This document shows positions 54,127-63,666 of a DNA stretch of 64,000 bases, one piece after another; position 1 is the stretch's first letter; every line of letters starts with the position of its first letter. The notes under the pieces are model-generated. The model saw only the letters and a program-made list of their open reading frames with translations, searched no databases and was not told the origin of the DNA. A program made the translations under genes and the position numbers. Source of the DNA: Blautia sp. AF19-10LB (GTDB lineage: Bacteria; Bacillota; Clostridia; Lachnospirales; Lachnospiraceae); assembly GCF_003461245.1 (NCBI RefSeq), contig NZ_QTWS01000005.1, positions 92,676 through 156,675 on the forward strand, written 5' to 3'.

Positions 54127-54164
54127 AAAAAAAGAAGCAGCCTTCTGTAATGAAAACTGCTTCT
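54127..54164 (-). terminator. Terminator after the repeat/NlpC-type gene
   Basis: Minus strand GAAGCAG pairs with CTGCTTC around a 16-base loop, followed by eight T residues. Confidence 0.75.
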
Positions 54165-54185
54165 CTTCACTGTTAATGCTTTATT

Positions 54186-55814
54186 TTAGCTGTACAGATC
54201 TGCAAGTATCTGTGCTGCTGTCTTGTTCTTATATCCATCCGGATCAGAAAGTGTACTGCTGTACCATCTCAGATAATTTCCTCTTCGAATATAGTTTCCA
54301 CAGGATGGATGATATTCGTATTTCGTATATCCCTTATATCTGGACATATAAGTTTTGGCAAGTGCAACTGCCTGGCTGTCATAATCCCCATCCGGTGTGC
54401 AGGTTCCTGCAATCTGGCAGCCTGCCTGTGGTGTGGAATGAACGATCACAGCACTCTTATCTGAACACTGTCCAAGAACGATCCAGGTATGTCCGGAATC
54501 ATAGCCAATATCTCCTGGCTGCATCTTCCATTTTGTTTGAGAAAGATAATTCTGGTTTACGATCCGTCCCCACTTCAGAGTATTCTGATAATAAGAACCA
54601 ATATCTCCGGAAACTACGGTATATCCACCGCCTTCTCCAGACTTTGTATGCATAACCTGATAAGATGCCCATCCTACAAATCCAGAACAGTCAAGTCCCT
54701 TGATTCTGTTTGCAGTCGTTAAATCCCTGTAATTATTATAGTTGTAACTGCTCGTCTGACTGTTATACCAGGAAACCCAGGTCGGACTTACACCTTTTCT
54801 TGTGGAATCTGTCCAGCCGCCGCCCCATACATAAAGGGCCCGACCTACCGGCTGCAGTGCTCCTGCGAGATAATTCTTAAGCGTTCTTGCAGAGGTTGGT
54901 GCTGTCGGACCAGAGTTGGAACTGTCAGTATAAGAGCCCGTCATAACTCCGTTTGAGTCAAAAACGTAATATTTGCCGTCAATCAGCTTCGTACCTGTTG
55001 TTATCGTGGTTGTGCTTGGATTAATATAATAAGTCTTACCATTTTCCTTTACCCAGCCGGTAGTTACAACTCCTGTTTTTGGATTGAAATAGTAAGTCTT
55101 GCCATCAACTGTCTTGAAGCCTTTGTACATGACACCTGTATTCTTTGCAAAGTAGTAGCGTTTGCCGCTGCTGCTGCCAAGCCATCCGGTTGCCATTACA
55201 TAGGTCTTTCCGCGGAAATAACGGACATTTCCGTTGGCTGCTGTCAGGAATCCGCTCTTGGCTGCACCGGTTGTCCCATCAAAGTAGTAATAATAGGCTC
55301 CAATCTTCTTAAGTCCCCTGTACATAATTCCTGTTGATGGGGTAAAATACCACTTCTCGCCCTTGCTGTTCTTCATCCAGCCAGTTGCCATCGTGTAACT
55401 GCCTGATGAAAAATATCTCACAACGGTACTTGAAGTTTTGACAAAACCACTGACCGTGTAGCCTGTAGACGGTTTGAAATAATAGTAATTCCCACCAATC
55501 TTCTTAAATCCCTTGTACATTGCTCCTGTACGGGAATCGAAGTATCTCATCGATCCCTTGGAACTTCTCTGCCAGCCCTTAAGAAGAACTCCGGTCTTCG
55601 TATTCAGAAAGTACTTATTACTTCCAAGTGTCAGCCATCCCTTGACCTTCTTGCCGCTCTTGTAATAGTAAGTTTTGCCGTTTACTGTACGAAATCCTGT
55701 CGTTGTTGCAGCCTGAACATCTACCGTCGTTGTATGTACGGCAAATCCTGCTGCAAAAAGCATGAGCCCCAAAAGTATCCCCAAAAGTCCAGCTTTTCTA
55801 CATACCTTCTTCAT
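54186..55814 (-). CDS. Secreted protein with cell-wall-binding repeats and NlpC/P60-type domain
   Basis: A 542-residue protein: signal peptide (about 1-35), then at least ten copies of a roughly 20-residue aromatic repeat (patterns such as GWxxxxGKxYYF, GxMYKGFKKI, GNxRYF; residues about 40-300) like choline- or glucan-binding repeats, and a C-terminal papain-like domain with Cys376 (GLDCSGF), His442 (SGHTWIVLG) and a further His459. The repeats anchor it to wall polymers while the enzyme domain likely cleaves peptidoglycan. Its last 80 residues, with extra cysteines, exceed a normal NlpC domain. Confidence 0.85.
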   Translation of the reverse strand: MKKVCRKAGLLGILLGLMLFAAGFAVHTTTVDVQAATTTGFRTVNGKTYYYKSGKKVKGWLTLGSNKYFLNTKTGVLLKGWQRSSKGSMRYFDSRTGAMYKGFKKIGGNYYYFKPSTGYTVSGFVKTSSTVVRYFSSGSYTMATGWMKNSKGEKWYFTPSTGIMYRGLKKIGAYYYYFDGTTGAAKSGFLTAANGNVRYFRGKTYVMATGWLGSSSGKRYYFAKNTGVMYKGFKTVDGKTYYFNPKTGVVTTGWVKENGKTYYINPSTTTITTGTKLIDGKYYVFDSNGVMTGSYTDSSNSGPTAPTSARTLKNYLAGALQPVGRALYVWGGGWTDSTRKGVSPTWVSWYNSQTSSYNYNNYRDLTTANRIKGLDCSGFVGWASYQVMHTKSGEGGGYTVVSGDIGSYYQNTLKWGRIVNQNYLSQTKWKMQPGDIGYDSGHTWIVLGQCSDKSAVIVHSTPQAGCQIAGTCTPDGDYDSQAVALAKTYMSRYKGYTKYEYHPSCGNYIRRGNYLRWYSSTLSDPDGYKNKTAAQILADLYS

Positions 55815-55931
55815 ATATCGTCCTCTTTCCGAAAAACTTATTGTTACTTTTTTCGTTGCAAATTTTACAATATTATTACAATATCATGTAGGTATTATAT
55901 CGCAAGATTTATGATACGTCAATACATAAAA

Positions 55932-55991
55932 AGAGCGGGAAACACTGCCTGATGTCTCACATAAGATATCAGGCATGTGTTTCCCGCTCTG
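55932..55991 (-). terminator. Large terminator-like hairpin after ddh
   Basis: AGCGGGAAACAC and GTGTTTCCCGCT enclose a second stem TGCCTGAT/ATCAGGCA. The 60-base hairpin lies directly after the ddh stop, upstream of the next minus-strand gene. Confidence 0.75.
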
Positions 55992-56003
55992 CTGAAATTG
56001 ATC

Positions 56004-56990
56004 TTAAAGAAGATGTTTACGAAGTTCTGCTCCGTCCTGTGCGCTTAAGTAAGCCGGTGCAACATCAAAAACTGTCTTGCAGCCTTTCTGTCCTTCCTGG
56101 CTCATGCGGTATGCTGCTCTTGCATATGCTGCGATTACGGAAGAAGTGAATTCCGGGTTAGAATCCAGTTTCAGGCTGTATTCGATCACATGACTGTTCT
56201 CATCATTCCAGCCTGTTTTGCCGGAACGGATAACAAATCCACCGTGCGGGATCCCGCTGTGATCACGTTTCAGTTCTTCTTCTGTGATGAAGTGTACTGT
56301 AGTATCGTACTCATCGAAGTAGTTCGGCATAGTCTTGATCTCGTTCTCGATACGTGCAAGGTCTGCGCCTTCCTCAGCTACTACGAAGCACTCTCTGGTG
56401 TGTTTCTGTCTTGTTGTAAGTTCCGGATTTTCTCCGTTTCTTACAGCTTCCAGTGCTGCTTCTACCGGGATGGTGTACTGTTTGCCGTCTTTGACTCCGT
56501 CGATCCTGCGGATCGCATCGGAATGTCCCTGGCTTACACCCTTGCCCCAGAATGTATAATCTTTACCGTTGGTAAGGATTGCATTTGCATACAGTCTGTT
56601 CAGGGAGAACATTCCCGGGTCCCAGCCCACGGAGATGATTCCTACATGGCCGCTCTCGGAAGCTGCCTTGTCTACGTTTGCAAAATGCTCCGGAACTCTT
56701 GCATGAGTGTCAAAACTGTCTACGACATTGAACCACTGTGCATATTTCGGTGTCTGCTCCGGAAGGTCTGTTGCACTTCCTCCGCAGAGGATCAGAACAT
56801 CGATCTTGTCTTTCATTTTTTCTGCTTCATCTACATGATAAACGCTTGCTGTATCTGTGAGGATTTTTACTGTTGAAGGATCACGGCGTGTAAAAACTGC
56901 TACAAGCTCAAGATCCGGATTGTGCTTAACTGCACATTCTACGCCTCGTCCAAGGTTTCCATAACCTAAAATTCCAATACGAATACTCAT
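56004..56990 (-). CDS. ddh: meso-Diaminopimelate dehydrogenase
   Basis: A 328-residue NADPH enzyme that makes meso-diaminopimelate from tetrahydrodipicolinate in one step, for lysine and peptidoglycan. Features are Rossmann motif GILGYGNLGRG (about 5-15), CGGSATDLPEQ near 72, WDPGMFSLNR near 125 and GKGVSQGHSDAIRRI near 150, all typical of Ddh. The start at 56990 follows AGGAGGAAAT; the frame extends 45 codons further upstream without a site. Single-gene unit. Confidence 0.93.
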   Translation of the reverse strand: MSIRIGILGYGNLGRGVECAVKHNPDLELVAVFTRRDPSTVKILTDTASVYHVDEAEKMKDKIDVLILCGGSATDLPEQTPKYAQWFNVVDSFDTHARVPEHFANVDKAASESGHVGIISVGWDPGMFSLNRLYANAILTNGKDYTFWGKGVSQGHSDAIRRIDGVKDGKQYTIPVEAALEAVRNGENPELTTRQKHTRECFVVAEEGADLARIENEIKTMPNYFDEYDTTVHFITEEELKRDHSGIPHGGFVIRSGKTGWNDENSHVIEYSLKLDSNPEFTSSVIAAYARAAYRMSQEGQKGCKTVFDVAPAYLSAQDGAELRKHLL

Positions 56991-57176
56991 CTTAAGATTT
57001 CCTCCTGTACTTTTCCATTGTACTTCTAAAGTTCCTGCCTGCTCGGTTACAGGAACCTGACCTGCTGCTTTTGCTTTATCACAGCAGTACGATACTATGA
57101 TAATATCACAACTAAAAAATGTCAATCCGTTGATTTGTATTTTCTTTTATTCATTTAGTAATACTGAATAATTTTC

Positions 57177-57812
57177 TCAGCAGCAGAATACACCGCCGCC
57201 CGGACAGCACAGTCCGCAGAGCATATTTGCGATACAGAGCTTCATACAGTAATCGCTTCCATCCACCGGCATTCCGCCAAAAGGATTCTGCTGTTCCTGA
57301 TACCAGGTTCCGCCGCCCTCCATTCTCTGAAGGAGCATACGATACTGTACATTATCCGGCTCCAGGTTTACCGCTGTCCGGATATCCTCCAGTGCATTGA
57401 CATTATTTCCAAATCCCATATTTGCCATCGCAGAAAGGTAATACCACTCTCCGTTCCTCTGCTTCAGGGATGAGAGTACATTCATTGCCTCCTGGAAATG
57501 ACGGTTCTGGATATAATTGGCAGCCGCCTGTCTGCGGATTGCCTCCTCATCCTGGTAAGTGCTGTTCTGACGGCCTGTAAATCCACCGTAGTAGCCGCCT
57601 GCATTTCCATAAGAGGAGCCGTATTCCTTTTCTTTCATGATCTGTTCATAAGCCTGCTGGACTTCCTTGAACTTCTCTTCCGCCTGTTCTTTGTTTGGAT
57701 TATTGATATTTGCATCCGGATGATATTTCCTGCTCAGTTTCCGGTATGCCTTTTTGATTTCTTCATCGGATGCATCCCTGGAAACGCCAAGGACACTGTA
57801 TGGATCAAACAT
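57177..57812 (-). CDS. DnaJ-domain protein with Cys-rich C-terminus
   Basis: A 211-residue protein: J-domain at 1-70 with the HPD motif (KYHPDAN, about 31-33), a Gly/Tyr-rich linker (about 73-95), a helical TPR-like region (about 105-175) and a C-terminal tail with seven cysteines ([18 protein letters not shown]...). It is not full DnaJ, as the zinc-finger and substrate domains are absent. It overlaps the DUF5685 gene by eight bases, so the two are translationally coupled and likely act together. The start at 57812 is set by GGAGAAAG. Confidence 0.85.
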   Translation of the reverse strand: MFDPYSVLGVSRDASDEEIKKAYRKLSRKYHPDANINNPNKEQAEEKFKEVQQAYEQIMKEKEYGSSYGNAGGYYGGFTGRQNSTYQDEEAIRRQAAANYIQNRHFQEAMNVLSSLKQRNGEWYYLSAMANMGFGNNVNALEDIRTAVNLEPDNVQYRMLLQRMEGGGTWYQEQQNPFGGMPVDGSDYCMKLCIANMLCGLCCPGGGVFCC

Positions 57813-58650
57813 TTTCTTTCTCCTGCTCTTTCTTCCTCTTACCGGACACTGCTTCAAATCTGCACCAGACTCCGGAATACAGAATATTCCGCAGTATATC
57901 GGTATATTTAATAATAGGAAGTTTTTCAAATTCCCGGCAGACCTCTGCTATCATCATGATCAGCATCTGCCGTACCTGTTCATCGAACCCTTCCATTATA
58001 TAACTTCTGGAAAAAGGATTGTAATTTCCTTTTTTGATATCTTCCTCTACATCATCATAGGCATCCATGAGATAAATAAATTTACCCAGGAAAAAACCCA
58101 TCCGGCGCAGTGTCGGTTCCCACAGATCTGCCCGATACGCAAAGATCTCCTCCATGATCTTCCCGAAACATCCGGAAATGCAATCGATATTCTCTTCCCC
58201 CGCCTTCTCCATCTCAGAAAGTTCATTCAGAAGTGAAACGATCGTGTCGACTTTCTTACGCCACCGCTCTTCTGCATGCTTCTCTTTGCCCCGAAGGAGG
58301 TTCCCGTACAAAAGACTCAGAAGCTTCTTCTCGTCTTTCCAGTCATCCTCACATTTATAGTATGCAAGAAAAACATTCATATCTGCGGCATACTCTGTGA
58401 TCGCATTTTTGCGGACCGGCTGTTTCCGTACAGGGTGGATGATGCATCTCGTCGTTCCCTTCCTTGTCGGCGGCTCATAGAGCCCGCTCAGGAGAAGGAT
58501 CACAAACGTCATATCATATGTCAGGGAAATCTGTCCTGTCACTCCATAGCGATCCCGCAGTTCTCTGCAGAGACCACAGTAAAAAGAACGATACAGGTCA
58601 AAATCCTTGAATTTAATCTCCGGTTTATTCATTACCACATAACCAAACAT
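57805..58650 (-). CDS. DUF5685-family protein
   Basis: A 281-residue mostly helical protein of unknown function, recognised as DUF5685-like. It has a CGLC motif near the N-terminus ([15 protein letters not shown], about 23-37), a further Cys-rich stretch near 155-160, and the helix segment [20 protein letters not shown] near 195, reminiscent of a metal or prenyl-diphosphate-like acidic motif. The C-terminus is basic. GGAGGTCTT precedes the start. Partner of the DnaJ-domain protein; the pairing suggests J-protein-assisted folding or assembly. Confidence 0.75.
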   Translation of the reverse strand: MFGYVVMNKPEIKFKDFDLYRSFYCGLCRELRDRYGVTGQISLTYDMTFVILLLSGLYEPPTRKGTTRCIIHPVRKQPVRKNAITEYAADMNVFLAYYKCEDDWKDEKKLLSLLYGNLLRGKEKHAEERWRKKVDTIVSLLNELSEMEKAGEENIDCISGCFGKIMEEIFAYRADLWEPTLRRMGFFLGKFIYLMDAYDDVEEDIKKGNYNPFSRSYIMEGFDEQVRQMLIMMIAEVCREFEKLPIIKYTDILRNILYSGVWCRFEAVSGKRKKEQEKENV

Positions 58651-58685
58651 AAGACCTCCGGCTGTATTCTGATCTCAGATCGTAT

Positions 58686-59090
58686 TCAGCTTTTTTTGAT
58701 AAATTTCGTGTGGCATTTCGGACAGTCGATCTCTATCTTGCCTTTTCCTCTCGGAATACGGATCTTCTGTTTGCAGTTCGGACAGGAATAAATGTGATAT
58801 TCCTTTCTCTGCTGCATGATGTTTTTCTCACGGTTGAATTTCTGTCTTATGCCGGATGTAATGGACAGATATTTCTGGTTTTCGGCATAACGCTTCTGTA
58901 TATCTCTGGAAAGCATTCTGTAATAAGTATAAAGGATCGCAAGAAGGCCAATGGTATCAAACGCCGCGCCGACTCTGTTCCGGATAAACATGGACAGAAT
59001 GATCATCACAAATGCAACGCCCATCGTAAATCTTGCAAATGCGTCTACTCCATAGCGTCCTTCCATAAACTTGATAAACTTTTCTCTCAT
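58686..59090 (-). CDS. Small membrane protein with C-terminal zinc ribbon
   Basis: A 134-residue protein with two membrane segments (about 18-38 and 43-57) followed by a basic helix and a zinc ribbon (CPNCKQKIRIPRGKGK, then CPKC, about 102-125). The ribbon resembles MJ0042/zinc-finger-type peptides. It precedes the DUF5685/DnaJ pair on the same strand by 35 bases, so the three are likely an operon. Function unknown. Confidence 0.75.
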   Translation of the reverse strand: MREKFIKFMEGRYGVDAFARFTMGVAFVMIILSMFIRNRVGAAFDTIGLLAILYTYYRMLSRDIQKRYAENQKYLSITSGIRQKFNREKNIMQQRKEYHIYSCPNCKQKIRIPRGKGKIEIDCPKCHTKFIKKS

Positions 59091-59145
59091 GCAAGTCCTT
59101 CTTTCTTTAATGAAATGATGTCACTATTATTATGTAAGATTATTT

Positions 59146-60348
59146 TTATCTGTCACTGCACACCTGGAACACATAAAACTTCAGATAATAAGATTCATCT
59201 GAAGACCACAGGATCGGATGATCCGGTGCCTGGGTTCTGTATTCTACCTGGCGCAGTCTCTTGTGTGCATTTCGTGCGGCCTGTCCGATCGTCTTGGTAA
59301 AGAGTTCATAATCCATAAAATGAGAACAGGAACAGGTTGCAAGGAATCCTCCATCCCTGACAAGCTTCATACCACGCAGGTTGATCTCTCTGTAACCCTT
59401 GACTGCATTCTTGATAGAGCTTCGTGACTTGGTAAACGCCGGCGGATCGAGGATCACAACGTCATATTTCTCGCCCTCTTCTTCCAGTCTCGGAAGCAGT
59501 TCAAAAACATCCTCACAGATAAATTTAACTCTGCCGTCCAGTCCGTTCAGCTTCGCATTCTCCTGTGCCTGATGAACAGCAAGCTCAGAAGCATCCACGC
59601 CGGTAACTTCTCTTGCTCCTGCAATTCCCGCATTCAGTGCAAAAGAACCTGTATGTGTAAAGCAGTCCAGGACTCTCGCATCCTTGCAGAGTTTCTGGAT
59701 CGCAAGACGGTTGTATTTCTGATCCAGGAAAAATCCTGTCTTCTGTCCGTCCTTGACATCGACCTGATATTTCACTCCATTTTCGACAATCTCAACAAGA
59801 GTCGGGAACTCCGGTCCGATGAAGCCCTTGTGAAGTTCCATTCCTTCCTGCTTGCGGACTTTGGCATCACTTCTCTCGTAGATTCCACGGATGTTGATTC
59901 CGTCCTCTGCAAGAACTTTCCTGATAAGTTCGAGGATCATTTCTTTCCAGCGGTCGATTCCAAGTGCAAGGGACTGTACGACCAGAACATCCTCAAATTT
60001 GTCAACTGTCAGACCTGGCAGGAAATCTGCCTCGCCAAAGATCAGGCGGCAGCTTGAAGTATCTGTTACCTTTTTGCGGTATTCCCAGGCATCTCTTACT
60101 CTTTTTTCAAAAAAGTCCTCGTCTATATGCTGATTCTCATCTCTGGAAAGCAGACGTACCGTGATCTTGGAATTGGTGTTGATAAATCCTCTTCCAAGCG
60201 GATATCCGTCAAAATCATGTACCAGCACGATATCTCCATTTACAAAGCTTCCCATAATACTGGCGATCTCGTTGTCAAAGACCCACATGCCACCGGATTT
60301 GAGAAGTCTTCCCTCTCCTTTTTTCAGTGTAACCACTGCAAGACTCAT
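59146..60348 (-). CDS. rlmI: PUA-domain class I rRNA methyltransferase (RlmI-like)
   Basis: A 400-residue enzyme with an N-terminal PUA domain (about 1-75), a central RlmI-specific region, and a C-terminal SAM methyltransferase: VLDCFTHTGSFALNAG near 225-240 (SAM site), ILDPPAFTKSR near 300 and ATCSCSHFMD near 338. RlmI methylates 23S rRNA cytosine. Length is normal (396 in E. coli). AAAGGGGAAATAAT precedes the start. Confidence 0.88.
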   Translation of the reverse strand: MSLAVVTLKKGEGRLLKSGGMWVFDNEIASIMGSFVNGDIVLVHDFDGYPLGRGFINTNSKITVRLLSRDENQHIDEDFFEKRVRDAWEYRKKVTDTSSCRLIFGEADFLPGLTVDKFEDVLVVQSLALGIDRWKEMILELIRKVLAEDGINIRGIYERSDAKVRKQEGMELHKGFIGPEFPTLVEIVENGVKYQVDVKDGQKTGFFLDQKYNRLAIQKLCKDARVLDCFTHTGSFALNAGIAGAREVTGVDASELAVHQAQENAKLNGLDGRVKFICEDVFELLPRLEEEGEKYDVVILDPPAFTKSRSSIKNAVKGYREINLRGMKLVRDGGFLATCSCSHFMDYELFTKTIGQAARNAHKRLRQVEYRTQAPDHPILWSSDESYYLKFYVFQVCSDR

Positions 60349-60514
60349 ATTATTTCCCCTTTCGGCTATATATTCCCCATCAATTAGTTAGCAAGTTGTT
60401 ACTGTCCACAGTAACAACAAGATTTCTCTCTATTCTATCACAGATGCTTTTAGATTTCCAGTTTTTCGCAGGGCTCACAAAAAAATCACAGTTTTGCAGT
60501 TCTCAAAAAAGCTG

Positions 60515-60555
60515 CAAAAAGCCGCAGCTTCCTGGTTATTCAGAAAAGCTGCGGC
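60515..60555 (-). terminator. Terminator after the DUF1002 gene
   Basis: Minus strand GCCGCAGCTT pairs with AAGCTGCGGC around a 14-base loop, followed by T residues. Confidence 0.85.
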
Positions 60556-60599
60556 CTGAGGGCTTTGCCTAATGATTAGTACTCTTCGTTGTAGGATTC

Positions 60600-62249
60600 T
60601 TAGTCATAAGACTCCTCATCATAAGAAGTCTCATCTGTAGATTCCTGCTGAGCAGAAGTGTCTGTACTCTCACCATAAAGCTGTTCAAAGAACTTCATGG
60701 TATCATTGTACAGAGTCTGTCTGTCTTCTGCGGACTGAGCTGCAAGGATATCGTCTGTTGCCGGCTCGGTCTCAATGCTGAAAATCTTCTTCATGTCATT
60801 GTTGACCATATTGAGCTGACTGGATACATAGATATCTGTTTCTGATGCTGTATAAGTTGCTCCGCCATCCTTGAGAACATTCAGATATGCCTCAAGAACT
60901 TTCTTTGTAAGTTTGGAAGCGGTGTCTGTATCAAGAGTCACGGTCGGCTGCACTGCATTTGGCATTACAGTATTGAGAACTGCGATATCTCCATTGTATT
61001 CTCCCTCGCAGAACTGTTCTGCCTGGTCAAACTGTGCCTTTGAAGCATCATCGAGGGAATCTGTATTTAAAGTATCCTCTGTGGAAGCGTCTGTTTCGTA
61101 TGTCTCATCACCGGTTGCTTCCGGAATTCCTGTACCATCATCGGAACTGCTGTCAGATTCATCTGTACTGGTGTCTGTAGAATCTGTTCCTTCCGGAGTT
61201 TCTGTAATTTCTTCGTAATTGTCCTGTGTTCCGTCTTCAGTTGCCTCCGGGATTCCCATGCCATCATCCTCAGAGCCGTCGTCCGGTTCCAGAACGTCAT
61301 TCATGCCTGTATCCTCTGCAACGCTGGCATCCTCGGTGTAAGATTCCTTGGCGCCATCAAGAACATCGCTGTCTACGTCCTCGGTGATATCTTCGCCGTC
61401 ACTGGAATCTTCATCTACAAGATCTTCTTCGCCATCGGAAGAGGAATCATCGGAAGAACTGTCGTTATTCATAGTCTTGTCGAGGTTCTTCTGGATGCTT
61501 TCCAGAGTCTGCTTCATTTCCTGAATGTCGTAATTCTGCTGTACGATTTCCTGAAGAAGTGCTGTGATCGTATTCAATTCATCGGAGCTCAGAGATACGT
61601 TGTTCTGGATTGCAATGTTGTTGACGATGTTGTAGATCTCGTCTGCGTTCTGAACATTGTCACCGATGATCTGCAGTTTCGCCTGGTTGATGATGTTGGT
61701 AGCATTATCGCCGCCGACCTGCTGTGCAACATCTCCGGTAACTACGACTTCCTTGGTAGCAAGGTCTTTCTTGGTGGAATCAAGCTGCTTGCCGCTGGCT
61801 GTCTCGTAAGCCATCATGACACCGGTAAGTGCTCCTGTTCCGGAAACTTCATACGGGCAGGCTGCAACTGCCTCGCAGTTGGAAACACCTGCTGTGGAAA
61901 GTGCATTTGCAAGCATGTTGCAGGTTACGTAGTTGAGGTTTGCAGTACGAACCTTGATGCCGCCGGACTGGGTTGGTTTCACATAGGCGCAGCTTAAAGT
62001 TCTTGTACCGATCTGTGCGCTTGAAATATATTTTCCCAGATAATTGCGCTCATCCTGGTTATTAACTGTGATGATCTGTACCTGGCTTGCATCTGCCTTA
62101 AAATATTTCATCATGGTATTCTTCTGTTCATCTGTAAGGTCTGCACCAAGTGTTACTACTTTGGATGCATCTGCCATTGCCGGGATCGGGTTACTGAGTG
62201 CAAGGCACATGCTGCACAGTGCGGCTACGATCATACTTCTTTTTTTCAT
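60600..62249 (-). CDS. Secreted DUF1002-type protein with long acidic linker
   Basis: A 549-residue protein: signal peptide (1-26, ending PAMADA), an N-terminal DUF1002-like domain (about 30-270, with TLGADLTDEQKNTMMKYF near the start), an acidic Asp/Glu/Ser/Thr-rich linker (about 275-405) holding two copies of GIPEAT, and a helical C-terminal domain (about 405-549). DUF1002 proteins are secreted Firmicutes proteins of unknown role. GGAGGATGAG sets the start at 62249. After the TAA stop the same frame continues ESYNEEY to a second stop. Confidence 0.82.
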   Translation of the reverse strand: MKKRSMIVAALCSMCLALSNPIPAMADASKVVTLGADLTDEQKNTMMKYFKADASQVQIITVNNQDERNYLGKYISSAQIGTRTLSCAYVKPTQSGGIKVRTANLNYVTCNMLANALSTAGVSNCEAVAACPYEVSGTGALTGVMMAYETASGKQLDSTKKDLATKEVVVTGDVAQQVGGDNATNIINQAKLQIIGDNVQNADEIYNIVNNIAIQNNVSLSSDELNTITALLQEIVQQNYDIQEMKQTLESIQKNLDKTMNNDSSSDDSSSDGEEDLVDEDSSDGEDITEDVDSDVLDGAKESYTEDASVAEDTGMNDVLEPDDGSEDDGMGIPEATEDGTQDNYEEITETPEGTDSTDTSTDESDSSSDDGTGIPEATGDETYETDASTEDTLNTDSLDDASKAQFDQAEQFCEGEYNGDIAVLNTVMPNAVQPTVTLDTDTASKLTKKVLEAYLNVLKDGGATYTASETDIYVSSQLNMVNNDMKKIFSIETEPATDDILAAQSAEDRQTLYNDTMKFFEQLYGESTDTSAQQESTDETSYDEESYD

Positions 62250-62377
62250 AATCTCATCCTCCATTATGATATGATGCGGCAGTCTCAAAAAGCTGCCTTC
62301 CTGGTTTCTTCTTTCAAGTGTTTTTATTATAACACAGCGTTCTGCAGAATTGTATTTTTTATTTTATTTCTTCGAAA

Positions 62378-63415
62378 TCATTCAAATTTTTCCAGAAAAA
62401 CATCGATGGTTCCACCACAGACCATTCCTTCGTCCTCTGCCTGTGATACTGTCATGTCAGCACAGACGATGCGGGACTTTTCGTTTTCTTCGCGGAGAAG
62501 TCTCAGACACTGGTGCTGGACTTCGCTTTCCATACAGCCGCCGCCGATCGTGCCGATGATCCTTCCATCACCGAGTACCAGCATCTTGGTTCCTATCGAA
62601 CGCGGGGCTGAACCTCTGCGGGCTATGATCGTCGCAAGAACTTTTGGCTGACCCGGCTCCTTCACTCCTGTGAGATACTCCATGAGAAGAGAATCGTATC
62701 CGGCTGTTTTTTTTGTCTGGTTCTTGATCTGGATCAGTTCTGCCACAATGGAAACTGCAATTTCCTCCGGGGTTTCCGCATGGATAGAAAGCCCTACCGG
62801 TGTATGCATCTCATCCAGTGCTTTTCTGTCAAAACCATCCCCAGCCATCTGTTTCTTCAGAAGTGCAGAACGTCCGCGGCTCGCCATCATTCCCACATAG
62901 GCATATGGTTTCTTCAGAATCTGTTCAAGGCAGGCACGGTCAAAACGATGTCCTCTGGTCACCACCAGAAAATAGGTATCCGGCGTTCCGGCGATTCCCT
63001 GCAGGCTTTTTTCGAAGGCATCGCAGAGAACAAGGTCTGCTCCGGCTTCTCTCGCGCGGTCCGCAAAATATGGTCTGTCTTCCAGCACTGTCACATGAAA
63101 TCCGACTTTCCCTGCGAGTTCGATCACCTGCTGTGATACATGCCCGCCTCCACAGATCACAAGATGCGCCTGACGTTTGAGATGCTCTATGAAAAATTTC
63201 TGCCCTTCTATTTCATAAATGCCGATCTGCGGTGTCTCTGTGATCTGTGTTTTGAGTTCTTCGTTCACCTCGCCGGTGCCTGTATATCCCAGAAGTTCCC
63301 CATCTGCCCAAAAATACCTGGTTCCGGCTGCCTCTCCCTCCAGCACCGTCGCCAGAAGGTTGGATTTCTGCTGAAGATTTTCATTTATTATTTTATATAA
63401 TTCAAAAAGATTCAT
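62378..63415 (-). CDS. XdhC/CoxI-family protein with reversed domain order
   Basis: About 345 residues. A Rossmann domain comes in the first half (LVICGGGHVSQQV near 84-96) and the XdhC/CoxI signature in the second (RRGSAPRSIGTKM near 268-280, GTIGGGCMES near 292). In classic XdhC the order is opposite. The family helps insert or sulfurate the molybdenum cofactor of hydroxylases. No molybdenum hydroxylase gene is nearby. The start (M of MNLFELY) follows GAGGAGAAAG; a longer frame starts at 63439. The exact start could be off by a base in my reading. Confidence 0.8.
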   Translation of the reverse strand: MNLFELYKIINENLQQKSNLLATVLEGEAAGTRYFWADGELLGYTGTGEVNEELKTQITETPQIGIYEIEGQKFFIEHLKRQAHLVICGGGHVSQQVIELAGKVGFHVTVLEDRPYFADRAREAGADLVLCDAFEKSLQGIAGTPDTYFLVVTRGHRFDRACLEQILKKPYAYVGMMASRGRSALLKKQMAGDGFDRKALDEMHTPVGLSIHAETPEEIAVSIVAELIQIKNQTKKTAGYDSLLMEYLTGVKEPGQPKVLATIIARRGSAPRSIGTKMLVLGDGRIIGTIGGGCMESEVQHQCLRLLREENEKSRIVCADMTVSQAEDEGMVCGGTIDVFLEKFE

Positions 63416-63499
63416 GCTTTCTCCTCTTTTTTCAGTCATTATGCTGTTTTATTAGGGCTACTCATTTACTGTTAATTATATAGCCTCGCCGTGAATTAA

Positions 63500-63666
63500 A
63501 AACTCTATCCTCACATGACTGAAGTCACGTGCTTCCAGACGCTTTAGGCGTCAGACTAAATATCGGCAGATACGCCTGTAACTTAGGTGCACAATTACGT
63601 GCATTTTCCATGCCGGATACGGCAGGTTCCCACATAACAGGTAGTCCGCTGTATATCTGCCTGCAT
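63500..63666 (-). ncRNA. Probable omega-RNA / right-end region of an IS200/IS605-type element
   Basis: Immediately after the TnpB stop (minus strand) come several pairings: GGCAGATA with TATCTGCC-like sequence, TGCAC/GTGCA, GCCG/CGGC, then GACGC-CTAAA-GCGTC (about 63538-63552) and CACGTGACT/AGTCATGTG (about 63512-63531). IS605-type TnpB guide RNAs occupy this place and the terminal hairpins mark the right end. The boundary is approximate. Confidence 0.5.
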
